Assembly (NCBI GenBank): GCA_938040315.1
Contig: CALHQW010000026.1
Span: forward strand, 1-51,402
Length of the DNA: 51,402 nucleotides
Direction of reading: 5' to 3'
Source of the DNA: an uncultured bacterium
Lineage (GTDB): Bacteria > Hydrothermota > Tepidihabitantia > Tepidihabitantales > DTDR01
In this document: positions 41,248-49,311 of the stretch, one piece after another
Position numbering within the stretch: the first letter of the stretch is position 1
Layout: every line of letters starts with the position of its first letter
The notes under the pieces: generated by a model
Told to the model about the DNA's origin: nothing
Database searches by the model: none
What the model saw: the letters and a program-made list of their open reading frames with translations, nothing else
Made by a program: the position numbers and the translations under genes

Positions 41248-42561
41248 ATGGTTAATGTAGAAAATATTTGGGGTGAAATTTTAAAATATTTAAAAGATAG
41301 GATAACTCCTGATGGTTTTAGTACTTGGATTGAGCCAATAAAGGCAAAGATGAATGGAAAAGAAATAATAGTATTAGAAGTTCCAAACCATTTTTTTGTA
41401 GAATGGATAAGTGAACATTATCTTCCGGTAATAAAAGAGGCTTGTAAGCAGTGCGGAATTTCTGATATTAAATTTGAGATTATTCCTAAAAAGTTTAAAT
41501 TTGAACCGGAGACCGAGGAAAAAAAGGTTTTTATTAATTATGGCATAAAAATTCCTGAAAGATTTACATTTGATAATTTTGTGGTTGGCGAATGTAATCG
41601 TTTTGCTTTTGCTGCTTGTCGTAGAGTTTGTGATGGATTAGGTAAGTATTATAATCCATTATTTATTTATGGTGGTGTTGGCTTAGGTAAAACCCATCTT
41701 ATTTGTTCTATCGGTAATTATGTGAGAAAACATTACCCTTATTATCGTATTTTTTATACCTCGGCAGAGAATTTTTTTCTTGAATTAATTCAAGCAATTC
41801 AAGAAAATAGTATTATTGAATTTAGAAACAAATATCGTTCCTTAGATCTCCTTTTGATTGATGATATTCATTATTTAGTAGGTAAAGAAAGGCTTCAAGA
41901 GGAACTTTTTCATACTTTAAATTACTTACAATCAAGAATGGTACAGGTAGTTTTTACTTCTGATAGACCACCTAAGGATATTCCCACATTAGAAGAGAGA
42001 CTTATTTCTCGGCTTAATCAGGGTCTTGTCTGCGATATCCAACCTCCTGATTTAGAAACAAGAATCGCAATAATTAACAAAAAAGCCGAGGAGGATAATT
42101 TTTCAATAAAAAAAGAGATAGTATTATTTTTGGCAGAGAGAATAAGAACAAATATCAGAGAACTGGAGGGAGCATTAAAAAGGGTAATTTTGGCTTCTCA
42201 ATTGAGAGGAAGGGAATTATCTTTAGAAGAAATTGAGATTTTATTAAAAGATTTATTACACAAAAGAAGGGAGATTAATGTAGAAGATATTATTAAGGAA
42301 GTAGCGAAAGAATTTAATTTTGAACCGGAAATTTTAAAATCACCCCAAAGGAATAAAAATATTTCTTTAGCGAGACAAGTAGCAATGTATTTATGTCGTC
42401 GTTACCTTAATATGAGTTTATTAGAAATTGGCTCATACTTTGGAAAAAAGGATCATACTACTGTTCTTTATGCCTGTTGCCGGATTGAGGAGTTGAAGAA
42501 AAATGATAATAATTTTTCGGAAATTTTAACAAAGATAATTAATAGAATAAATAGTGTCTAA
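41248..42561 (+). CDS. dnaA: Chromosomal replication initiator DnaA
   Basis: Binds DnaA boxes and melts oriC. The 437 residues have domain I (about 1-80, IWGEILKYLKDRITPDGFSTW), a very short domain II, the AAA+ domain with Walker A GGVGLGKT (142-149), Walker B LLLIDDIHYL, and sensor FTSDRPPKDIPTLEERLISR, then domain IV with SLARQVAMYLCRRYLNMSL and the DnaA signature GKKDHTTVLYACCRIEEL. Length and motifs are normal. The usual dnaN does not follow; instead an origin-like intergenic region does. Confidence 0.98.
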   Translation: MVNVENIWGEILKYLKDRITPDGFSTWIEPIKAKMNGKEIIVLEVPNHFFVEWISEHYLPVIKEACKQCGISDIKFEIIPKKFKFEPETEEKKVFINYGIKIPERFTFDNFVVGECNRFAFAACRRVCDGLGKYYNPLFIYGGVGLGKTHLICSIGNYVRKHYPYYRIFYTSAENFFLELIQAIQENSIIEFRNKYRSLDLLLIDDIHYLVGKERLQEELFHTLNYLQSRMVQVVFTSDRPPKDIPTLEERLISRLNQGLVCDIQPPDLETRIAIINKKAEEDNFSIKKEIVLFLAERIRTNIRELEGALKRVILASQLRGRELSLEEIEILLKDLLHKRREINVEDIIKEVAKEFNFEPEILKSPQRNKNISLARQVAMYLCRRYLNMSLLEIGSYFGKKDHTTVLYACCRIEELKKNDNNFSEILTKIINRINSV

Positions 42562-42776
42562 TTTTTTGTTAATTTTATGTGGAAAAGTTGTGGAATTTGT
42601 GGAAAAATTAGGAATTTTTCCCATTTTCCACATTGTAAAATTAGTAAAGTGTGAAAATAATATGGTTAAAAAAAGTAAATTTTTTATTAATTTTTTAACA
42701 TTTTCCACAATTTTTACACATCTAATATAAATTTCTAATATAAATTAATATATTTTTAAATTTAAATGGAGAAAAA
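42562..42776. other. oriC: Putative oriC
   Basis: A 215-nt AT-rich gap directly after dnaA. It contains clustered DnaA-box-like 9-mers: TGTGGAAAA at 42578-42586, TGTGGAATT at 42589-42597 and TGTGGAAAA at 42598-42606 on the plus strand; TTTTCCACA at 42624-42632 and 42701-42709 on the minus strand. Weaker matches are TGTGAAAAT (42650-42658) and TTTTACACA (42712-42720). A pure A/T run at about 42676-42697 could be the unwinding element. The parS site lies 1.4 kb away. This combination is the standard bacterial origin layout. Confidence 0.85.
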
Positions 42777-43883
42777 ATGGTAAATGAATATGTTAAAAAA
42801 TTAGCGCAGGTACTATGTCATTATTCTTTAAATATCAAAAAAGGTGAACTTGTAAAAATTGAGGGAAAATATAATTCTTTACCTTTGATACTATCTTTTT
42901 ACGAAGAAGTCTTAAATAAAAATGCCTTTCCTTTTGTAAAAATTATCATTGAAGAAACAATGGAAATCTTTTATAAAAAAGCAAAAGAATTTCAATTAAA
43001 ATTTATATTTCCTCATGATTGGTTAGAACTTAAAAAAGTAAATTCTTGGCTCACAATTTGGACAGATTTCAACAAAAAATATTTAACAAACCTACCTTCA
43101 GAAAGAATTGCTTTATTTAAAAAAGCAAGAAAAAATTATTATACAAAATTATTATCAAAAATTGGTAAAAAAGAAATAAAATGGTGCGGTACTGCCTATC
43201 CGGATATTGCTAATGCAATGGATGCAGAAATGTCTTTAAGAGAATATGAAGATTTTATATTTAAAGCCTGTTTTTTACACAAAGATGATCCAATAAAAGA
43301 ATGGGAAAAATTAAGTAAATGGCAAGAAAAATTAATTAAATTTTTATCAAAAAAAGAAAAAATAAAAGTGGTTGGTAAATATGTTGATTTAGAATTATCT
43401 GTAAAAGGTCGGAAATGGATAAATTGTGATGGCAAAGAAAATTTTCCTGATGGAGAAATTTTTACTTCACCGATCGAAAATTCAGTTAACGGATTTATAA
43501 AATTTAGTTTTCCTTGCGTTTATGGAGGAAAAGAAGTAGATGGAGTAGAACTTTATTTTAAAGAAGGAAAAATTATTAAAGCAAAGGCTGAAAAAAATGA
43601 AGATTATCTTTTGGCTTTAATTAATACTGATGAAGGTGCAAAAAGAGTTGGCGAATTTTCTTTTGGAACAAATTATAACATTCAACGATTTATAAAAAAT
43701 ACCTTATTTGATGAAAAGATTGGTGGTACAATTCATTTAGCCCTTGGTTCTTCCCTGTTTGAAACCGGTGGAAAAAATAAATCAAGTATCCACTGGGATT
43801 TAGTTTACGATTTAAGAAAAGAAGGAGAAATTTACGCCGATAACGAACTTATCTTTAAAAATGGTAAATTCCTTATTGAATAA
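42777..43883 (+). CDS. M29-family (thermophilic) metallo-aminopeptidase
   Basis: A 368-residue cytosolic aminopeptidase of family M29. Metal ligands are recognisable in the C-terminal half: the Glu in DGEIFTSPIENSVNG, the Glu in RVGEFSFGTN, the His in GTIHLALGSSLFETGG, and the His and Asp in SSIHWDLVYDLR. The N-terminal domain (YVKKLAQVLCHYSLNIKKGE, VKIEG) also fits. M29 enzymes remove N-terminal residues using two cobalt or zinc ions and are common in thermophiles. TGGAG precedes the ATG. It lies right after oriC, transcribed away from it. Confidence 0.93.
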   Translation: MVNEYVKKLAQVLCHYSLNIKKGELVKIEGKYNSLPLILSFYEEVLNKNAFPFVKIIIEETMEIFYKKAKEFQLKFIFPHDWLELKKVNSWLTIWTDFNKKYLTNLPSERIALFKKARKNYYTKLLSKIGKKEIKWCGTAYPDIANAMDAEMSLREYEDFIFKACFLHKDDPIKEWEKLSKWQEKLIKFLSKKEKIKVVGKYVDLELSVKGRKWINCDGKENFPDGEIFTSPIENSVNGFIKFSFPCVYGGKEVDGVELYFKEGKIIKAKAEKNEDYLLALINTDEGAKRVGEFSFGTNYNIQRFIKNTLFDEKIGGTIHLALGSSLFETGGKNKSSIHWDLVYDLRKEGEIYADNELIFKNGKFLIE

Positions 43884-43898
43884 ATATTTTAATTTGGG

Positions 43899-44114
43899 TT
43901 ATTCCGAAACTCTTTCTACCTTGATAGCTTTTTTACCTTTAGGACTATCAGCAATTTCAAATTTTACTCTTTCACCTTCTTTTAAAGTCTTAAAACCTTC
44001 ACTAATAATATCTGAATAATGGACAAAAACGTCGCCACTACCATCTTCAGTTTCAATAAAACCATAACCCTTTTTACTATCAAACCACTTTACCTTACCA
44101 AACACATTCTTCAC
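43899..44114 (-). CDS. csp: Cold-shock domain protein
   Basis: A 71-residue single cold-shock domain. RNP1 is KKGYGFI (14-20) and RNP2 is DVFVHY (28-33), with [20 protein letters not shown] at the start and GERVKFEI in the last strand. It binds single-stranded RNA or DNA and melts RNA structure. GGAAGG lies about 9 nt before the ATG. The leader folds into a long hairpin that begins at the predicted transcription start, as expected for a structured or thermoregulated cold-shock mRNA. Confidence 0.96.
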   Translation of the reverse strand: MKNVFGKVKWFDSKKGYGFIETEDGSGDVFVHYSDIISEGFKTLKEGERVKFEIADSPKGKKAIKVERVSE

Positions 44115-44119
44115 CTTCC

Positions 44120-44167
44120 TTTAAGCCTTGGATTAACCAGAAAATAAAATTCTGGTTAAGGCTTAAA
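44120..44167 (-). promoter_or_regulatory. 5'-UTR hairpin of the cold-shock gene
   Basis: The two stem halves are TTTAAGCCTT (44120-44129) with AAGGCTTAAA (44158-44167), and AACCAGAA (44135-44142) with TTCTGGTT (44150-44157), separated on one side by a 5-nt bulge and closed by a 7-nt loop. The total is 18 base pairs. On the minus strand it starts near the predicted +1 and ends about 5 nt before the GGAAGG ribosome site. Confidence 0.75.
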
Positions 44168-44170
44168 TTA

Positions 44171-44198
44171 AGTATAATTAAAAAAATAATAAAGTCAA
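44171..44198 (-). promoter_or_regulatory. Promoter of the cold-shock gene
   Basis: Minus strand: TTGACT (44198-44193), 16-nt spacer, TATACT (44176-44171). The predicted start (about 44164) coincides with the 5' edge of the leader hairpin. Confidence 0.7.
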
Positions 44199-44204
44199 TA
44201 ATTA

Positions 44205-44232
44205 TTGATTTTATCAAAAATATGATTATAAT
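44205..44232 (+). promoter_or_regulatory. Promoter of the kelch-type secreted gene
   Basis: TTGATT (44205-44210), 16-nt spacer, TATAAT (44227-44232), then a short leader with AAGGAGG (44244-44250) before ATG 44256. Its -35 box is 7 bp from the divergent cold-shock -35 box, so the two promoters may influence each other. Confidence 0.75.
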
Positions 44233-44255
44233 TTGAATATAATAAGGAGGTTAAA

Positions 44256-45731
44256 ATGAAAAAAATGTTTCTATTAATCATAATTTTTTCTCTTATTTTT
44301 AATCTTGACATCTCAGTAAAAAATATTATCCGACCAACAGGTATTCAAGAACCAGGTGTTTATATTCCTCGGTTACAAATTAAAAATGAGTCTGAAGAGA
44401 ATGCGACTGTTTCAGTTTTTTTAAAAATCCTTCAATTACCAGATAAAAATCAAGTTTATCTTGATTCTCAAGAAGTTACTATCAATGGTAATTCAACTCA
44501 ACCAATCGATTTTGCTCCCTTTAATGCCCAAATCGGTCTTTATTTAGTGAAATGTTCTTTATATTGTGTCAATGATGAAAATCCTATTAATGATACATTG
44601 TCAAGTTATTTAAGAATTGCGGAAATTCCTTTGAACCAGTGGATACTATGGGATAGTGCTCCCTTAGGTGAAAATAAAAAAAGAGTTAAAGATGGTGGCG
44701 GAATGGTTGACGGTTCGATTAAAAATGACAAGAAGATCTTTTTGATGAAAGGTAATAAAACAAATGAGTTTTATTTATATGATCCAATTATTAATTCCTG
44801 GACAAGAAAGTGTTCGATTCCCAACTATTTATTATCTTCTAAATATTTACCCAAAAAGGGAAGTTGTATTTCTAAAGCCGGCGATTTTATTTACTTAGCG
44901 GTCGGTAATAATACCTGTGAATTTCTTGCCTATTCTTTGACAGGAGATAGTTGGTTAAAAAGAAGAGAAATTCCTTTAGGGCCTTCTAACAAAGGTTTGA
45001 AAGGTGGTTCTTCGCTAACTAAGGGAAAAATTTTAAATAAAGATTATCTATTTCTTATTAAAGGAAGCAATACGAGGGAATTTTATGCTTATGATATTAA
45101 TAATGATACCTGGCTGGAAAAGGCAATGACGCCTTATTTAGAAAAAGAAACAAGGATTAAGAAAGGAAGTTGTCTTTGTTCCGATGGAAGAAATATTTAT
45201 CTTTTAAAAGGTGGGACAAATGAGTTATTCTTTTATAATGCTGATTCGGACAAATGGGAAGCAAGGAGAAGTATGCCTCTTTATAATAAATTAGGAATGA
45301 AAAAGAAAGTAAAAGACGGAGCTTTTATGGTTTATGAGAGAGGACATGATATTATTTTTGCTTTCAAGGGTGGTAATACAACAGATTTTTGGGCGTATTT
45401 TGTTAATGGTGATTCTTGGCATGAATTGCCATCTTTGCCGATGGCTCCTTCCAATAAAAAAGTGAAAGGTGGTGCCTCGCTTTTACTTTTTGCTGGTGGT
45501 CTTTTTGCTTTAAAAGGGAATAATACAAATGAAGTTTGGTTTTATAAATATGATTTTCCCTTACCCTTTACGGAAATAAAAGAAACAAAAGGAGAGGTAG
45601 AGAAAGGGAAAAGCAAAAAATTCTTCAATTTAAAAATCTTTAATGTTGTTGGTCAAAAAGTTAGTTATTTTAAAAAGGGAATATATTTTACCTTGATTGA
45701 TAAAAAAATAAAAAAGATTATTGTGAAATAA
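44256..45731 (+). CDS. Secreted kelch-like beta-propeller protein with type IX-like sorting tail
   Basis: A 491-residue protein with a signal peptide (MKKMFLLIIIFSLIFNLDIS) and an N-terminal CARDB/Ig-like domain (about 22-128). At least five, probably six, kelch-like repeats follow (for example NEFYLYDPIINSW, CEFLAYSLTGDSW, REFYAYDINNDTW, NELFFYNADSDKW, TDFWAYFVNGDSW). The C-terminus holds FNVVGQKVSYFKKGIYF and ends KKIIVK, which fits a type IX secretion sorting domain. It is predicted to be exported and surface-attached. The same tail motif occurs in the propeller-like protein at 25312-26577. Ligand unknown. Confidence 0.85.
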   Translation: MKKMFLLIIIFSLIFNLDISVKNIIRPTGIQEPGVYIPRLQIKNESEENATVSVFLKILQLPDKNQVYLDSQEVTINGNSTQPIDFAPFNAQIGLYLVKCSLYCVNDENPINDTLSSYLRIAEIPLNQWILWDSAPLGENKKRVKDGGGMVDGSIKNDKKIFLMKGNKTNEFYLYDPIINSWTRKCSIPNYLLSSKYLPKKGSCISKAGDFIYLAVGNNTCEFLAYSLTGDSWLKRREIPLGPSNKGLKGGSSLTKGKILNKDYLFLIKGSNTREFYAYDINNDTWLEKAMTPYLEKETRIKKGSCLCSDGRNIYLLKGGTNELFFYNADSDKWEARRSMPLYNKLGMKKKVKDGAFMVYERGHDIIFAFKGGNTTDFWAYFVNGDSWHELPSLPMAPSNKKVKGGASLLLFAGGLFALKGNNTNEVWFYKYDFPLPFTEIKETKGEVEKGKSKKFFNLKIFNVVGQKVSYFKKGIYFTLIDKKIKKIIVK

Positions 45732-45747
45732 ATAAAAATTATAAGTT

Positions 45748-45775
45748 TTGACATTATTTTCTCTTTTGTTATAAT
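45748..45775 (+). promoter_or_regulatory. Promoter of the ABC exporter operon, leaderless type
   Basis: TTGACA (45748-45753), 16-nt spacer, TATAAT (45770-45775), then exactly 5 nt to the GTG start at 45781. No Shine-Dalgarno is present. It shows that the leaderless arrangement is not limited to ATG starts. Confidence 0.82.
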
Positions 45776-45780
45776 AAAAA

Positions 45781-46713
45781 GTGGCAATAATTTTTTGTGA
45801 GAATTTAACTAAAATTTATCGAAGTGGTTTCTGGAAATTAAAAAAGGTAGTAGCGGTAAATAAACTCTCTTTAATAATTAATGAAGGTGAAATTTATGGT
45901 CTTTTAGGTCCTAATGGTGCCGGAAAGACAACCACTTTAAAGATGCTTGTTGGACTTTCTTATCCTACTGAAGGTAAAATTACTATCATGGGGAAAGAAC
46001 CCAAATCACTGGAAGTAAAAAGAAATGTTGGTTTTTTGCCTGAGCAGCCCTATTTCTATGAATATCTTAATGGTTACGAATTAGTTTATTTAACTGCTCA
46101 AATGTATGGCAAGGAAGTTACTAATAGAAAGATTTATGAAATTTTAGAATTAGTGGGCATGTTAGAAGCAAAAGATACCTATTTAAAAAATTATTCCCGA
46201 GGAATGTTACAAAGAATTGGTCTTGCTTGTGCTTTAATCACCAATCCAAAGATTTTGATTTTAGATGAACCAATGGGAGGGCTTGATCCAATTGGTAGAA
46301 AAGAAATTAGGGATCTGATACTCCAATTAAAAAAGGAAGGAAAGACAATAATTTTTTCTTCCCACATTTTATCAGATGCTGAAATGCTTTGTGATCGGAT
46401 TGGTATTTTAATAAAAGGAGAAAAAGTAAAAGAGGGAACCATTTCCGAAATTGTTGGTGAAAAAGTTAATGAATATGAAATAATTTTTTCTAATGTAGCA
46501 GAAGTTTATTTACCAGAAATAAAAAGGTTAGCAAAAGATTTAATAAAAAGTGGTGATAAACTAATGGCAATATGTGAGGACGAAAGGAAGAAGGAAGAGA
46601 TTGTTTTTTTAATTAAAAATTTTGGTGGAACTCTATTGGCTTTAATCCCACGAAGAAAAAGTTTAGAAGAATACTTCTTTTCTTTTGTAAAGGAAAAAAG
46701 CTATGCGCCTTAA
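45781..46713 (+). CDS. ABC-2 type transporter ATP-binding protein
   Basis: A 310-residue ATPase starting with GTG. Walker A is GPNGAGKT (43-50), the Q-loop is in VGFLPEQPYFY, the signature reads YSRGMLQRIGLACALI (SRGMLQ in place of LSGGQ), and Walker B is ILILDEPMGGLDP, with the switch His in FSSHILSDAEMLCDR. The C-terminal region (about 215-310) fits the CcmA/NatA-like exporter class with a DUF4162-like tail. It pairs with the permease gene starting 11 nt before its end. The substrate is unknown; such pairs handle lipids, antibiotics, ions or Tat/gliding-type export. Confidence 0.93.
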   Translation: MAIIFCENLTKIYRSGFWKLKKVVAVNKLSLIINEGEIYGLLGPNGAGKTTTLKMLVGLSYPTEGKITIMGKEPKSLEVKRNVGFLPEQPYFYEYLNGYELVYLTAQMYGKEVTNRKIYEILELVGMLEAKDTYLKNYSRGMLQRIGLACALITNPKILILDEPMGGLDPIGRKEIRDLILQLKKEGKTIIFSSHILSDAEMLCDRIGILIKGEKVKEGTISEIVGEKVNEYEIIFSNVAEVYLPEIKRLAKDLIKSGDKLMAICEDERKKEEIVFLIKNFGGTLLALIPRRKSLEEYFFSFVKEKSYAP

Positions 46714-47464
46714 AGCAATTATTTTAAATACCTTTATTGAAAGTATTCGAGATAAAATCTTAATAATCTTATTAGTGATAGGTTTTATTTTAATGGCTGG
46801 TAGTAAATTTATTAAACCTTTGGCTTTGGGCGAAGAAGCAAAGATTATTAAAGACCTATGCCTTTCGGCTATTAATTTCATATCGGTATTGATTGCAATC
46901 CTTATTGGTGGCCGGTTAATTTATAAAGAGGTTGAGAAAAGAACAATCTATTTAGTTTTATCAAAACCGGTAAAGAGATGGGAATTTATTTTAGGCAAAT
47001 ATATTGGGCAGATGATATTACTCTTTTTTGTTTTAGGGATATTAACGATTGCTTTTGGGGCGGTTTTACTTTTAACCGATACCAAAGCGGACTATCTTAT
47101 TTTGCTTCCTATTTTACTTCTTATTTTTCAATTATCGATAATTACTTCACTTGCAATATTTTTTTCCGCGTTTGCCACCCCCTTAACTGCCTCAATTTTT
47201 ACATTCATCGTATATATTATCGGTCATTTAACAAGGGATTTAAAAGTTCTATCTCAGATAACTAAATCACCGGTAGTAAAACTTATTGCCAATTTTTTAT
47301 ATTATACTTTACCCAATCTTTCTAATTTTGATATTAAAGGAAAAGTTGTTCACGAAATTCCGATTTTCCCATCCCATATTTATCTACCAATAATTTATGG
47401 ACTTCTTTGGTCCTTTGGTCTTTTATACTTTTCTTTTTTGATTTTCGAGAGAAAAGATTTCTAA
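46703..47464 (+). CDS. ABC-2 type transporter permease
   Basis: A 253-residue membrane subunit with about six hydrophobic segments. The pattern LKAIILNTFIESIRDKILII, EKRTIYLVLSKPVKRWEFIL and FILGKYIGQMILLFFVLGIL is typical of ABC-2 permeases (NosY/GldF-like). It overlaps the ATPase gene by 11 nt and is followed after 1 nt by the TPR-like gene, making a three-gene unit that could include an accessory factor. Confidence 0.88.
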   Translation: MRLKAIILNTFIESIRDKILIILLVIGFILMAGSKFIKPLALGEEAKIIKDLCLSAINFISVLIAILIGGRLIYKEVEKRTIYLVLSKPVKRWEFILGKYIGQMILLFFVLGILTIAFGAVLLLTDTKADYLILLPILLLIFQLSIITSLAIFFSAFATPLTASIFTFIVYIIGHLTRDLKVLSQITKSPVVKLIANFLYYTLPNLSNFDIKGKVVHEIPIFPSHIYLPIIYGLLWSFGLLYFSFLIFERKDF

Positions 47465-47465
47465 A

Positions 47466-48293
47466 ATGAAGATATTTAGGATAGTACTTATTTTGCTTTT
47501 TTTTGTTAGTTTTTCCTTTTTACAAATTACAATCGATAAAACAAAAAAAGTAAGTTTAAGAGAAATTTTATTACAAGAGTTAATGTATTTTCCTAGTGGA
47601 AAAATTTTAAAAGAGATGACAATCGAATATGATAATCTTATAAGTGATTTTATTTGGTTGAGAGCCATTCAATATTATGGTTTTCATTTGGTAACGGATA
47701 GAAAATTTGATTATCTTTTTCATATCTTTAACATTATAACTACTTTAGATCCCCATTTTCGAGGTGCCTATCATTTTAGTAGTTTTTGTCTTGCTTGGGA
47801 TGCTTTTAAACCAGATAGTGCTGTATATCTTTTAAAAAAGGCGCTCCTTTATGATCCTTTTCATTGGCAGCATTATTTTGATATTGGATTTGTTAATTAC
47901 ATGGTGCTTAAAAATTATGAAGAAGCGGGTTATTATTTTTATCTTGCCGCCCAATTACCCGAAACTTGGCGTATTAGTGAAAGGTGGGCCGCCTTTTCTT
48001 TTGGCAAATCACCAAAAAAAGATTTTGCCGAAATTCTTTGGCAAGATATATATAATTCCACTAATAATGAAGAGTTAAAGAAAATTGCTAAAAGAGGGTT
48101 AAAGGTATTAAAAAGAGAGAGAGATTTAGAATATTTACAAAAGGCGGTAGATAAGTTTATACAAGATAAAAAAAGGGAACCAAACTCTTTGTTAGAACTT
48201 TATAAGGAAGGATATATTGATTCTATTCCCAAAGAGCCTTTTGGTTATTATTACAAAATAAAAGATGGTAAAGTTATTTTCTCCAAAAGATAG
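47466..48293 (+). CDS. TPR-like protein with N-terminal membrane anchor
   Basis: A 275-residue protein. A hydrophobic N-terminus (IFRIVLILLFFVSFSFL) is followed by helical repeats resembling TPRs: FLHIFNIITTLDPHFRGAYH-type motifs, SAVYLLKKALLYDPFHWQHY and NYEEAGYYFYLAAQLPE. The C-terminus has DKFIQDKKREPNSLLELYKE and DSIPKEPFGYYYKIKDGKV, a segment also found at the end of pilin-like and assembly proteins. It starts 1 nt after the ABC permease. It probably acts as a periplasmic assembly or adaptor factor; no specific function is recognised. It overlaps thiE by 29 nt. Confidence 0.75.
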   Translation: MKIFRIVLILLFFVSFSFLQITIDKTKKVSLREILLQELMYFPSGKILKEMTIEYDNLISDFIWLRAIQYYGFHLVTDRKFDYLFHIFNIITTLDPHFRGAYHFSSFCLAWDAFKPDSAVYLLKKALLYDPFHWQHYFDIGFVNYMVLKNYEEAGYYFYLAAQLPETWRISERWAAFSFGKSPKKDFAEILWQDIYNSTNNEELKKIAKRGLKVLKRERDLEYLQKAVDKFIQDKKREPNSLLELYKEGYIDSIPKEPFGYYYKIKDGKVIFSKR

Positions 48294-49311
48294 GATTATT
48301 GATGTTAATTTTAATCGTTTAAAAGAAGGTTTAAAAATCTGTGAAGATCTTATAAGATTTTCTTTTAAGGACAAAAAATTACTCTTTCTTTTTCGACAGG
48401 AGGTAAAAAAGATTAGAAGAGTAGTTTTAAAAGAAGAAAAAAAATATCTACCTTATCGTAATGTTAAAACTGATTGGGGGAAAGAATATGAATATGATAA
48501 GATACCTTTAGAAATAAAAGATGAAAGAGAACTTTTATTAAGAAATTTAAAAAGATGTCAGGAGAGTTGTCGGCTTTTAGAAGAAATTTATAAATTAAAA
48601 AATGAAGGACTGTCTAAATTTTTTAAAAGAGAAAGGTTCTTCTTTTATGATTTTGAAAAAAAAGTCTTTTTAAAGTTTAAAAAAGAAATTGATATAAGAG
48701 TCTATCCAATTATTGATATTGGTACTTTTAATTTCAAAAAAATAAAGGAATACGGAGATTTTGCTATTAAACTTATTAAAAAGGGAGCAACAATTTTACA
48801 ACTTCGGGCGCCAAAGGATTTTAAAACTAGGGATTTTATTTTAATTGCCTCAGAGATTTTAAGGCGAATAAAGAAGAGAAAAGTTAAATTAATTATTAAT
48901 GACCGAGTGGATATCTGTTTAGCAGTAGATGCCGATGGCGTCCATTTAGGAAAGGATGATATGCCGGTAAAATTAGCAAGAAAGATTTTAGGTGAAGAAA
49001 AGATTATTGGTAAGACAATAAGGAGCGTGAAGGAATTGAAAAAGGCAGAGAAAGAGGGGGTTGATTATTGTTCTTGTGGTTCGGTTTACAAATCAAAAAC
49101 AAAGAGGGAGGCGAAGGTTATTGGTATAGAAACCTTAAAAAAAATACTGAAAGAGAGTGAAGTACCAATTTGTGTTATAGGGGGAATTGATTTAAGTAAT
49201 GTGAAAAGGTTATTAAAGTTAAAAATTGCTGGTATAAGTTTCATTTCGGCAATTAAAGATATCGAAAAACTTGCCAAAATTGTTAAATGGAATTTAAAAG
49301 GTTCTTCCTAA
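48265..49311 (+). CDS. thiE: ThiD2-ThiE fusion: thiamine-phosphate synthase
   Basis: A 348-residue fusion. Residues about 8-135 resemble the ThiD2 domain (IIDVNFNRLKEGLKICEDLI, LLFLFRQEVKKIRRVV). Residues about 145-340 are a ThiE TIM barrel (YPIIDIGTF, GATILQLRAPKDF, LIINDRVDICLAVDADGVHL, GKTIRSVKELKKAEKEGVDY, VPICVIGGID). ThiE condenses the pyrimidine and thiazole phosphates into thiamine phosphate. The usual YIGxGPIFxTxTK reads YCSCGSVYKSKTK. No other thi genes are nearby. The start overlaps the TPR-like gene by 29 nt and the end overlaps murJ by 25 nt. Confidence 0.9.
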   Translation: MVKLFSPKDRIIDVNFNRLKEGLKICEDLIRFSFKDKKLLFLFRQEVKKIRRVVLKEEKKYLPYRNVKTDWGKEYEYDKIPLEIKDERELLLRNLKRCQESCRLLEEIYKLKNEGLSKFFKRERFFFYDFEKKVFLKFKKEIDIRVYPIIDIGTFNFKKIKEYGDFAIKLIKKGATILQLRAPKDFKTRDFILIASEILRRIKKRKVKLIINDRVDICLAVDADGVHLGKDDMPVKLARKILGEEKIIGKTIRSVKELKKAEKEGVDYCSCGSVYKSKTKREAKVIGIETLKKILKESEVPICVIGGIDLSNVKRLLKLKIAGISFISAIKDIEKLAKIVKWNLKGSS

